In this document: positions 15,764 through 22,110 of the stretch, piece by piece
Position numbering within the stretch: position 1 is the first letter of the stretch
How the letters are laid out: each line of letters opens with the position of its first letter
NCBI GenBank assembly: GCA_038329845.1
Contig: JBBQNJ010000080.1
Location: 1 to 22,110 of the forward strand
Length of the DNA: 22,110 nucleotides
Direction: 5' to 3'
Source: JBBQNJ01 sp038329845
GTDB lineage: Bacteria; Planctomycetota; Phycisphaerae; Tepidisphaerales; Tepidisphaeraceae
Program-made: the position numbers and the translations under genes
Notes under the pieces: model-generated
Databases searched by the model: none
Told to the model about the DNA's origin: nothing
What the model saw: the letters and a program-made list of their open reading frames with translations, nothing else

Positions 15764-16630
15764 ATGGTTCTGATGGCCCAGGCGACGCGCCCCGGCGCGG
15801 CCAATGATCTTGCGTGGCCGATGATTCTCCTGGTCATCCTCGCGGCGGTGGCGGCGCTGGCCGGAGGATGGGCATGGGGGGCTTTTCGTCCCCGCACCAT
15901 CTTGGGCCCTGTGCGGACCGGTCCCCGCGAGCCGATCGGCCCGTTCCTTGCCATTCTTCTAGGTGGATTTTTGGGACTGGGGCTGGCATCGGTTGCGGCC
16001 GCGCGCTCGAGGTCCATCGGATTCACGAGCTTTATCGGCCCGTCTTGCGGGGCCGCGGTGATGCTCTTCCTGGGCCGGGCGGTGCGGCCTGGATGGTTCT
16101 TGCGCCTGGGGCTGGGCAGGGAACGACTCGGGGGCGCAATCAAGGGCGCGCTTCCCGCGTTCCTTGTAGTTTTCCCGATCGTCATCCTGATGGGATTCGC
16201 CGTCGCCGCGATCATCGAACTGCTTGGCCTGCCGTCGCCTTCGCCCCATCCCTTGCTCGAAGAGCTTGCCCGACGCCGCGGTTGGAGCGAGCGCGCCTGG
16301 CTGATTCTTTCGGCGATCGTGGCGGCGCCGCTGTACGAGGAACTTTTCTTCCGCGGTGTCCTGCAGACGCTGATCATCCGCGTCATCGCCCCGGTTCGAG
16401 TCGGCCTTGAGCCGGTGCCGCCGCCAACGCCCGCGATGCGCTGGGCCGGGGTCTACATCGCGGCGATCTTGTTCGCCAGCGTGCATCTGAGCCTGGCGTT
16501 TTTCCCCCCGCTGTTCGTGCTGGCCATGGCGCTAGGCTACATCTATGAGCGGACGGGAAACCTATGGCTTTGCATCCTGCTGCATGGCCTTTTCAACGCC
16601 GCTCAGACCCTGATTTTTCTGACCGCTTGA
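15764..16630 (+). CDS. CPBP-family intramembrane metalloprotease
   Basis: A 288-residue multipass protein. CPBP (CAAX protease/bacteriocin-processing, formerly Abi) motifs are all present: EELFFR (192-197, the E-E-x-x-x-R motif), FASVH (237-241) and HGLFN (274-278, the H-x-x-x-N motif). Together these form the membrane-embedded metal site of the family. Hydrophobic helices are visible at about 18-40, 60-80, 90-106, 128-153, 178-190 and 228-258. Substrates in bacteria are mostly unknown; roles range from peptide maturation to bacteriocin self-immunity, and none can be assigned here. The start at 15764 has no clear Shine-Dalgarno; Met4 (15773) is an equally good choice. It does not seem to be in an operon with lacI, which has its own promoter. 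Confidence 0.9.
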   Translation: MVLMAQATRPGAANDLAWPMILLVILAAVAALAGGWAWGAFRPRTILGPVRTGPREPIGPFLAILLGGFLGLGLASVAAARSRSIGFTSFIGPSCGAAVMLFLGRAVRPGWFLRLGLGRERLGGAIKGALPAFLVVFPIVILMGFAVAAIIELLGLPSPSPHPLLEELARRRGWSERAWLILSAIVAAPLYEELFFRGVLQTLIIRVIAPVRVGLEPVPPPTPAMRWAGVYIAAILFASVHLSLAFFPPLFVLAMALGYIYERTGNLWLCILLHGLFNAAQTLIFLTA

Positions 16631-16651
16631 CCCGCAAAACGTGTGGCGGTT

Positions 16652-16671
16652 TATCGCTATCCCCAGCGATA
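16652..16671 (+). terminator. Weak hairpin after the CPBP protease gene
   Basis: TATCGCT (16652-16658) pairs with AGCGATA (16665-16671) around a 6-nt loop, 22 nt after the stop codon, followed by TTTCTACCC. The stem is AT-rich and the T-run is short, so termination is only possible. The rest of the gap to the lacI promoter holds only a short direct repeat (AAGCGCGTCCC twice, near 16694-16720). Confidence 0.3.
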
Positions 16672-16835
16672 TTTCTACCCGTATCACAAAAAGAAGCGCG
16701 TCCCAAAGCGCGTCCCCTTTTTACCCGGCCGGGATCTGGGGCGTGTACTTTTCGATGCAATGGGAGCGCGAAATTCTTTCCCGCCGCATGCGATGGGCCG
16801 GGGGGCCGGTTCTTCGAGGAATTTTAATTTTTTCC

Positions 16836-16863
16836 TTGACGACGCCGACGAATGCCGTATAGT
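16836..16863 (+). promoter_or_regulatory. Sigma70-type promoter of the lacI/PEP-CTERM cassette
   Basis: TTGACG (16836-16841) and TATAGT (16858-16863) are separated by 16 nt. An A/T-rich run just upstream (about 16821-16834) could act as an UP element. Transcription would start near 16870, about 28 nt before the regulator's ATG. No clear LacI-type palindrome overlaps it, so autoregulation is possible but not seen. Confidence 0.7.
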
Positions 16864-16897
16864 TCAGTCCAGCACTTGTTGTCGTCGTCATTTGCCT

Positions 16898-17950
16898 ATG
16901 GCCACTATCACTGACATTGCCCGCGCTGTCGGGGTTTCGGATGTGACGGTTTCACGCGTTTTGCAGCGCGGAACCTCCTATCGTCGCCCCACCTACGCCC
17001 GCAGAGCCGATGAAATTCGTCGGCTCGCCACCGAGCTGGGCTATCGTCCCAACGCCTCGGCCATCGCCATGCGATCGGGTCGGTTCCAGTGCATCGCGTT
17101 GCTGCTCAGCAGCGATCATGTGCGAAGCCAGTTGCCCGCCGGGTTGCTCGGCGGGATTCAATCGGCGCTTCACCAGCGCGATCTACACTTGATGGTGGAC
17201 AGCCTCCCCGACCACACTCTCACCAGTGATGCCGACGCCCCCAAGCTGCTTCGCCAGTTGATGAGCGACGGGCTATTAATCAATTACAACGCCCGCATCC
17301 CCGAGCGAATGATCGAGTTGATCCAGGACCATGGCCTGCCCAGCGTCTGGATCAATTCCAAGCAGGACCACGACTGCATCCATCCCGACGATGAGGCCGC
17401 CGGTGCCGAGGCCACCCGTCGACTGCTGGAACTGGGGCATCGGCGGATCGTCTACGTCGATTACGTCAGCAGCACGCCGCCGTGGCATTACAGCCCGATC
17501 GACCGCTATCGCGGCTACGCGCGGGCGATGCACGAGGCCGGGCTGCCGGCCGGTCGTTACGGGCATCCGAGCATTTGGGGTCGCGGGGAGATCGTTTCTT
17601 CGGCCAAGGCGTTGCTGTCCAATCCCGAGCGCCCCACCGCCGTGATCTGTTACGGCGGCACCGACGTGCGGGCCGTGCAATGCGCCGCCGAAGGCGTGGA
17701 GCTTGGCGTGCCGCGTGATCTGTCCATCATCACGTTCAACGAACTGGCGTTGGCCGACTTGGGGCCGCGAATCAGCACGATGCTCCTGCCGGAGACCGAG
17801 ATGGGTCGGCGGTCGGTCGAGATGCTGGTGGAAAAAATCAAAAACCCGTCCCGCCCGCAAGCGGCGGTGGCGGTTCCCTTCGCATGGGAGCCAGGGGAAA
17901 GCGTCGCACAGGTTCGGTCATTTCATTCACGAGAGGAGAGTTTCAGATGA
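16898..17950 (+). CDS. LacI-family transcriptional regulator
   Basis: A 350-residue DNA-binding sugar sensor. The N-terminus ATITDIARAVGVSDVTVSRV is a LacI helix-turn-helix, followed by the hinge-region LGYRPNASAIAMRSGR. Residues about 60-335 form the periplasmic-binding-protein-like effector domain (LLLSSDHVRS, LELGHRRIVYV, PTAVICYGG, ISTMLLPETEMGRRSVEML). The start at 16898 fits the family and the promoter; the frame is open upstream to 16643 without similarity. The stop TGA (17948-17950) overlaps the ATG of the PEP-CTERM gene at 17947, and the ribosome site of that gene (AGAGGAG, 17932-17938) lies inside this coding region. The regulator and PEP-CTERM protein are thus co-transcribed and probably translationally coupled. 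The effector is likely a sugar, unidentified. Confidence 0.93.
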   Translation: MATITDIARAVGVSDVTVSRVLQRGTSYRRPTYARRADEIRRLATELGYRPNASAIAMRSGRFQCIALLLSSDHVRSQLPAGLLGGIQSALHQRDLHLMVDSLPDHTLTSDADAPKLLRQLMSDGLLINYNARIPERMIELIQDHGLPSVWINSKQDHDCIHPDDEAAGAEATRRLLELGHRRIVYVDYVSSTPPWHYSPIDRYRGYARAMHEAGLPAGRYGHPSIWGRGEIVSSAKALLSNPERPTAVICYGGTDVRAVQCAAEGVELGVPRDLSIITFNELALADLGPRISTMLLPETEMGRRSVEMLVEKIKNPSRPQAAVAVPFAWEPGESVAQVRSFHSREESFR

Positions 17951-18807
17951 GTCGCAAGTCACAGTTGTCATTGATTGCCGTAGGGCTGTTGCTGGCGTCG
18001 GGAAGCGCCCGGGGCGCGATCTACACCGAGGATTTCGAGATCGCCGGAAGCCAGCCGTTCGGAACCAGCGATGCCCGCTCGCCTTCGGAAGTGGGATGGA
18101 CCGCGTTCAGCGACACCGGAACGGGAAACTTCGAAGATCGCGTGAACGACAATGACCCTGGGCATTCCAATGGGAATTCTCTGGCGATCGCCAATCGCAA
18201 GTATAATAGTCGATTGGATTTCACCACACGCTACGCCTACATCGAACACGATGTGGCCAGCGGGAACGTCGCCAGCACCGATTATAAGGAATCGCTCTGG
18301 TACACCGGCGAGCCGCTGGCGTCCCAGCCTTTGGGTGCCACGATGAACCTCAATGGTGCCACCGCCGGCCTCGAGATGGAAGGTGGCGGCGGTGACTCCG
18401 GAAACGGATCCAACGGCGGCCGGGGCAGCATCGTCATCCAGCTCGCCGGTGGAAACTGGTACGTGTCCAACAAGCAAGTCGCCAGCAGCGGCACCGATGG
18501 AATCAACACCCTGACCTTGGCCATCGACACCACCACGCTATGGGATTCGTTGGTGGTCGATGGCGCAGCCACGCCGCCGGGACGCATCGCCTACACCGAT
18601 GGGAATGCCACGCTCACCAGCGGGCAGTTGTCCACCGTCGTGGCGGTGGGTTTTTACACCCAAGGCGTCGCGAACGATGGATCGGGCGACCTGCCGATGG
18701 CGATCGATAATTATTCGATCAGCGGCTTTGAGGTCCTCGTTCCCGAGCCGGCGTCGCTGGGCCTGTTCGGTTTGGCGGGCCTGTTGGGCCTGCGCCGGCG
18801 GCGCTGA
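17947..18807 (+). CDS. PEP-CTERM sorting domain protein
   Basis: A 286-residue exported protein. The signal peptide is MSRKSQLSLIAVGLLLASGS followed by ARGA, with cleavage near residue 24. The body is Gly/Asn/Ser-rich with a jelly-roll-like look (EDFEIAG near the start, NLNGATAGLEMEGGGGDSG in the middle, LPMAIDNYSISGFE near the end), a pattern I associate with laminin-G/concanavalin-like folds that bind carbohydrates, though this is an impression only. It ends with VPEPASLGLFGLAGLLGL and RRRR, the PEP-CTERM tail for exosortase processing. Its start overlaps the lacI stop (ATGA), and a nested hairpin separates it from the pseudopilin-like gene behind it. Confidence 0.92.
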   Translation: MSRKSQLSLIAVGLLLASGSARGAIYTEDFEIAGSQPFGTSDARSPSEVGWTAFSDTGTGNFEDRVNDNDPGHSNGNSLAIANRKYNSRLDFTTRYAYIEHDVASGNVASTDYKESLWYTGEPLASQPLGATMNLNGATAGLEMEGGGGDSGNGSNGGRGSIVIQLAGGNWYVSNKQVASSGTDGINTLTLAIDTTTLWDSLVVDGAATPPGRIAYTDGNATLTSGQLSTVVAVGFYTQGVANDGSGDLPMAIDNYSISGFEVLVPEPASLGLFGLAGLLGLRRRR

Positions 18808-18819
18808 ACCGATGGATTC

Positions 18820-18863
18820 GCGGCCCCGAGTCCGGCACGCGACCGCGCCGGACCACGGGCCGC
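18820..18863 (+). terminator. Nested hairpin between PEP-CTERM and pseudopilin genes
   Basis: GCGGCCC (18820-18826) pairs with GGGCCGC (18857-18863), and inside it GTCCGGC (18830-18836) pairs with GCCGGAC (18847-18853) around a 10-nt loop, with a 3x3 internal loop between the stems. It starts 12 nt after the stop codon. There is no T-run, and the downstream ATG is only 17 nt away, so an attenuator or mRNA-stabilising role is as likely as termination. Confidence 0.6.
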
Positions 18864-18880
18864 GGCATTTCGAGGTGGTT

Positions 18881-19705
18881 ATGAACCGATCCGCCCATGC
18901 GAATCGCTCGATCAAGGGGTTTACTCTTATCGAGTTGCTGGTGGTCGTGGCAGTGATTGCCATTCTCATCGCCATTTTGCTTCCGGCGCTGAACAAGGCC
19001 CGCATCCAGGCGACGCGGGTCAACTGCGCCAGCAATCTGCGGCAATGCGGGCTGGCGATCTTTCAATACGGGCTGGATAATCGCGGCAAACTGTTCCTGA
19101 TGCCCTCCAACAATGGCGACACCGACCCGTATCATCTCAGTGTGATCTCCACCACGGACGTCATGAACCATTGGGCTCAGAAGTGGGACTCGTCGAGCGA
19201 GAAATGGGCAATCAAGACCTTGCTCGGGAAATATTTTGGGGGTGGGGATGTCTGGTTCTGCCCGGCGGTTGAGTCGGCGCCGATCAGCGATCCGCTGAAC
19301 ACCCGAAGCCCGGCCTGCTACGGACCGTTTTATTACTTCCCGGGCAATTTCGAGCCGGATTACGGAATCAACTCCAGCTCGAATCGAAGGAAATTTCGAC
19401 ATCCCACCAATCTCGCCCGGGCCAAACCACAGTACCCGTTGATGCAGGACCGCGCCGAGACGTACGCCAGCGGAGGCACTTGGAATTTCAACCACGACCG
19501 CGGCGGGGAGTACATGTCCAACCCCACCATCAACCCGTCCAACGCCTACCATCGCAGTTCCAACCGAAATGACATGAAAGGCGCCAACCTGCTGCGCTTC
19601 GACGGGGCGGTCATCTGGCTGCCGGGTGACAGCCTGGTCTTCATCGGCTCCGGCGGGCCCACGGGGAGCAATACCTACATCTATTCCAAACCCCTGGACG
19701 AGTGA
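18881..19705 (+). CDS. Prepilin-type cleavage/methylation (pseudopilin-like) protein
   Basis: A 274-residue protein with leader MNRSAHANRSIKG, then FTLIELLVVVAVIAILIAIL; cleavage after G13 and the +5 Glu fit prepilin peptidase rules. NCASNLRQCGLAIFQYG follows the helix, parallel to NLRQIGLMTIMYA in the protein at 357-1103. The C-terminal half is Asn/Tyr-rich, and HRSSNRNDMKGANLLRFDG resembles the H-x(n)-DG end of planctomycete pseudopilins. The ATG at 18881 is preceded closely by GAGGTGG (18872-18878). It is likely membrane-anchored through its N-terminal helix and exposed outside. Function is unknown. No transporter or enzyme gene follows here, unlike the left cassette. Confidence 0.9.
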   Translation: MNRSAHANRSIKGFTLIELLVVVAVIAILIAILLPALNKARIQATRVNCASNLRQCGLAIFQYGLDNRGKLFLMPSNNGDTDPYHLSVISTTDVMNHWAQKWDSSSEKWAIKTLLGKYFGGGDVWFCPAVESAPISDPLNTRSPACYGPFYYFPGNFEPDYGINSSSNRRKFRHPTNLARAKPQYPLMQDRAETYASGGTWNFNHDRGGEYMSNPTINPSNAYHRSSNRNDMKGANLLRFDGAVIWLPGDSLVFIGSGGPTGSNTYIYSKPLDE

Positions 19706-19843
19706 CAATGCGAGCCCCGACGGAAGCCTTCACAAGCGCGCGAGCTGTTCAACCGACGCTTGGCCCAAGCCCCCCCGCCCGGAAGACGCCGACGTTGTAG
19801 GTGACGGGTCGAGTCCCTCGTTGAATAGAGCAGTCGCGTCATC

Positions 19844-19978
19844 ATGTAATCGTAACACTTCAGCCGTCTGCCGCGATTCCCGTTTTGCGGCCTCAGTCAA
19901 GTTGAGTCTGTCTGCTGACCCGCGATATCAGCCTCAGAATCAGCGTGACGGCATTCGGCTGAAATGTTACATGTAATC
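19844..19978. mobile_element. IS66-like MITE, 119 bp, with 8-bp target duplication
   Basis: Ends at 19852-19873 and 19949-19970 are 22-bp imperfect terminal inverted repeats (19 of 22 match), each reading inward GTAACA[C/T]TTCAGCCG, then two mismatches and TGCCG. They are directly flanked by the 8-bp repeat ATGTAATC (19844-19851 and 19971-19978). Terminal GTAA plus an 8-bp duplication is the known signature of IS66-family insertions. The 119-bp interior is far too short for a transposase, so it is a non-autonomous derivative that would need a transposase in trans. It lies in the gap after the pseudopilin gene; the bases from 19706 to 19843 hold nothing recognised. Confidence 0.75.
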
Positions 19979-19986
19979 AACCGAGC

Positions 19987-20022
19987 AAAAAAAGCGTGTG
20001 GCAGGCAAGATGCCTGCACCAC
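19987..20022 (-). terminator. Rho-independent terminator for the DUF2156-GNAT gene
   Basis: On the minus strand, GCAGGCA pairs with TGCCTGC across a 3-nt loop (20001-20017), with three more outer pairs after a small mismatch, followed by GC and seven T (A19987-A19993 on the plus strand). It lies about 45 nt beyond the stop of the minus-strand gene ending at 20068. Confidence 0.75.
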
Positions 20023-20067
20023 AAGGGATTGGTGGCGGGCGATTACGGTTACCGGATTCCTTTTGCC

Positions 20068-21582
20068 CTATGCGGCGTTGGACGCAGCGGCGCGATGGGG
20101 AGCAGGAGCCGGCATTTCCCGCAGCATATGCACGCCGTCGCGGGCGGGGCCGTAGTAGTTAGGCAACGTGCCGATGCGACGGAAGCCGCTCTTTTCGTAT
20201 AGCCCAATCGCCGCGGCGTTGTCGGACTCGACCTCGAGGTAGACCCGCACCACGCCACGAGCGTCCATCGCCTGGATCATGGCCTCGAGAAGCCGGCGAC
20301 CCAGCCCGTGACCGCGCGCGGGGGGCGACACCGCAAGGCTGTAAATGCGCCCCGAGAGGCCGCGACGACCTCGGCGGATCAGGCCGATGCCTTCTGCGAC
20401 CACGGCACCATCGACCTCGCCAACCAGGAATACCGCACCGGGCGCGCGCTGAAGATATTGCAGTTGGCGCCGGTGCAGCCGATGCGTGGTGAAGCAGGCC
20501 TGTTCCAGCGCCGCCGTCGCCGCGACGTCTTCCCGCCGCGCCGATCGCACCTGCCCGATCGGCAACACCCCCGCGGGCCTCTGCGACCACGACGGTTCGA
20601 CGTTCTGTGCGATCACCGCCACCCGCGCCACCGCGGCGCGGCGAAGAATATGCTTGGCCAGCAGCTTCACCGGGCGGTAACTCATCTTGGTCCACGCCAG
20701 GGACTCGATCCCCCAATCATCGCCGACGTTGCATTGCGGCAGGTCCGACCAACAGGTTCGGCAAAACTCGCTGAAAATGAACTGGGCCAGGCCCTTGACC
20801 TGCAAATCGGTCTTCTCGATGAGAATGCTGCTCTGGTCCTGCCCGAGCCGCTCGCCGAGGGTGAACCCGCTGAGAACCTCGTCGTCGCCTTGGCCGGTAT
20901 AGACGACCATCCCATTCAGGCCGAGCAGTTCAGCCTCGCGCAAGGCCAGATCGCAGGCCAGGGATTCCTTCTGGCGTTTGACGGCGGTGGCGTCCACGTC
21001 GGCGAGATGGGCCGCGTCCTGGTGGGATTTCCACTGCCCCAGCAGGCGGGCGCATCCGTCGAGGTGTCGGGCCGAATCGTACGGCTCGACGCGGTACGAA
21101 TAGTTGCGCATGAAGCGATTTTTCGCCTGCCGCTTGCTGGCCAGGTCGCCGCCGGGCAGGTCGATCATGCGGGCAGTGTCGTAGATGTAGTCGGACCCCA
21201 GGGGTTGAAGGACGACCCCGGTGCGGTCAAAGCGGGCGAGCAATTCATCGCTGACATACTCGACGCGGCTTCGCTGGGGCACGCCGACGGCGGCGTTATA
21301 AGCGTCCATGATCTCAAACGCCCCGCCGAGCGCGCGGTCCGACCCGCTGTCGCCGATGGGAGGCATCAGCAACGTCAAGTCGCCGGAGCCGTTGGCGAAC
21401 ACGCACAGATGGCCTTCGACGATCTTATAGAAGATGCGAAGGCTGTTTCGCCAAGTGCAAAGTTGGGCGAAGGTGTAATCCGATAGCGGCTGTCGCAGAG
21501 TGTCCAGGTAGGGTTGGACGATCGCTCGATCGTCGGGGCGCAGGGGCGTCAGCCCGAGCGGCGCGTAGGGGTCGATGCCCAT
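20068..21582 (-). CDS. DUF2156 (LPG-synthase C-type) domain fused to a GNAT acetyltransferase
   Basis: A 504-residue soluble protein from ATG at 21582; an upstream in-frame start at 21633 would add 17 residues of Cys/Ser/Gly-rich sequence. Residues about 9-318 match the DUF2156/phosphatidylglycerol-lysyltransferase C-terminal pattern: FAQLCTWRNSLRIFYKI, LGSDYIYDTARMIDLPG, KRQAKNRFMRNYSYRVEPYD and late DWGIESLAWTKMSYRPV. There are no transmembrane helices, so this is not a full MprF. Residues about 340-493 are a RimI-like GNAT domain with the acetyl-CoA loop SPPARGHGLGRRLL (419-432) and LEVESDNAAAIGLYEKSGF. DUF2156 itself is a tandem GNAT-like fold, so the protein may hold three such folds. 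Possible role: aminoacyl or acetyl transfer to a lipid, peptide or protein; the substrate is unknown. Confidence 0.85.
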   Translation of the reverse strand: MGIDPYAPLGLTPLRPDDRAIVQPYLDTLRQPLSDYTFAQLCTWRNSLRIFYKIVEGHLCVFANGSGDLTLLMPPIGDSGSDRALGGAFEIMDAYNAAVGVPQRSRVEYVSDELLARFDRTGVVLQPLGSDYIYDTARMIDLPGGDLASKRQAKNRFMRNYSYRVEPYDSARHLDGCARLLGQWKSHQDAAHLADVDATAVKRQKESLACDLALREAELLGLNGMVVYTGQGDDEVLSGFTLGERLGQDQSSILIEKTDLQVKGLAQFIFSEFCRTCWSDLPQCNVGDDWGIESLAWTKMSYRPVKLLAKHILRRAAVARVAVIAQNVEPSWSQRPAGVLPIGQVRSARREDVAATAALEQACFTTHRLHRRQLQYLQRAPGAVFLVGEVDGAVVAEGIGLIRRGRRGLSGRIYSLAVSPPARGHGLGRRLLEAMIQAMDARGVVRVYLEVESDNAAAIGLYEKSGFRRIGTLPNYYGPARDGVHMLREMPAPAPHRAAASNAA

Positions 21583-22110
21583 ACAGGGTGATTCGCTTCC
21601 GCTTGACGCACAGCCATTGCCGCAGGGCGCCAACCTCCGGGTCGGCTTTCAGCGGCTTCCGCGCTCCTTGCGCGGCGTGGGGGTAAGTTCATCAGGACCC
21701 ACCGCTCCAGCTATGCAACGGACGCGACGACGGCGAGCGGACTTGCCCATCCGCACCATGCCCTTCGTCGTGAAGGAGGTCCACTTCCGTGAGTTTTCAT
21801 CGTCACGAAGCCCGCGCCGGGTGAAATTCCCGTCGTCGGATTCTCAAGCGATCATTCTGCCACCGTCCCGGAGATTTGCAACTAAAATCTTTTCCGGCAA
21901 CAGATCGGGCAAAAAATCTCCCTCGGCCGGGCCAAGCAAGCCAAGGTGCAGGGCCAAATATCTATCTCTCGAGCCTCTTGCAAAACCTCTGGAAAAATAG
22001 CCGCGGCAGTAATCGCCGATGGGCAAATCCATGCCTCTGACTGTTTGGGGTGCCTATTTTCGCGGGTTGTCGGTGGGTAGACCAGTTGCGGGCGGTTCAT
22101 GATGCCGAAA
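21583..22110. other. Gene-poor right end; isolated perfect ribosome site
   Basis: No recognised gene lies in these roughly 530 bases. AAGGAGGT (21773-21780), a full Shine-Dalgarno, is followed 8 nt later by a GTG at 21789 that opens only 11 codons (MSFHRHEARAG) before TGA at 21822-21824. Neighbouring frames look loosely protein-like (VFIVTKPAPGEIPVVGF near 21793-21843), so a decayed gene is possible. ATGs at 22099 and 22102 at the very edge could begin a further gene, with no visible ribosome site. Confidence 0.35.

Noticed and set aside
19803..19820. tRNA T-arm-like sequence (GGGTCGAGTCCC)
   Set aside because: The loop is one base short, and no acceptor, D or anticodon arm can be found around it.
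20308..21486. A 392-codon plus-strand open frame opposite the DUF2156-GNAT gene
   Set aside because: Composition typical of an antisense shadow, and no start signal; the minus strand shows both domain patterns and a terminator.

Overview
The window looks like a chromosomal piece of a high-GC Planctomycetota bacterium, probably of the Phycisphaerae type. The main evidence is two PEP-CTERM proteins (VPEP motif, hydrophobic stretch, Arg-rich tail), each followed by a pseudopilin-like protein with an F-T-L-[VI]-E-L-L N-terminus and a C-terminal DG-S/A-V element. Polysaccharide genes, a CPBP protease and standalone FtsH and ProB genes fit that group. The lineage is an inference from gene content; no marker gene such as rRNA is present.

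Layout. (1) Positions 1-8010 hold a plus-strand carbohydrate locus: the end of a PEP-CTERM protein, a strong hairpin, a pseudopilin-like protein, a GPH-type sugar symporter, a GH28-like beta-helix protein, a 1263-residue secreted two-helix (GH55-like) protein with duplicated C-terminal modules, and a truncated D-lyxose isomerase start. The isomerase fragment ends at a junction near 8000-8010 with the antisense N-terminus of a type I-E cas8e (casA/cse1) gene, which looks like a deletion or rearrangement scar. (2) Positions 8325-12547 hold a divergent pair: a ClC chloride transporter with CBS domains on the minus strand and ftsH on the plus strand. (3) Positions 12738-13495 hold a toxin-antitoxin pair whose PIN toxin is frameshifted, followed by a 36-37 nt repeat present twice around a 36-37 nt unique segment. 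This has CRISPR dimensions, and its first copy contains the toxin's stop codon. (4) Positions 13808-16630 hold proB, a 200-nt fold-back intergenic repeat, a small Tyr/Pro/Gly-rich secreted protein and a CPBP membrane protease. (5) Positions 16836-19705 hold a good sigma70-type promoter, a LacI-family regulator overlapping by ATGA with a PEP-CTERM gene, a nested hairpin and a second pseudopilin-like gene. (6) Positions 19844-19978 hold a 119-bp MITE-like element with 22-bp imperfect terminal repeats starting GTAA and an 8-bp target duplication, which is the IS66-family signature. (7) Positions 20068-21582 hold a minus-strand DUF2156-GNAT fusion with a terminator behind it, followed by about 500 bases with no recognised gene.

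How the genes may work together. The left locus probably takes up and degrades a plant- or algal-type polysaccharide: secreted beta-helix enzymes cut it, the GPH symporter imports the products, and a sugar isomerase once acted on them. PEP-CTERM and pseudopilin-like proteins are probably displayed at or exported through the envelope in the same programme. The right cassette repeats the PEP-CTERM/hairpin/pseudopilin order under a LacI regulator, suggesting a modular sugar-responsive surface unit. No exosortase, pilus assembly gene or complete CRISPR-Cas locus is visible here. The most unusual items are the repeated cassette, the cas8e/isomerase scar, the CRISPR-like repeat overlapping the PIN gene, and the MITE.
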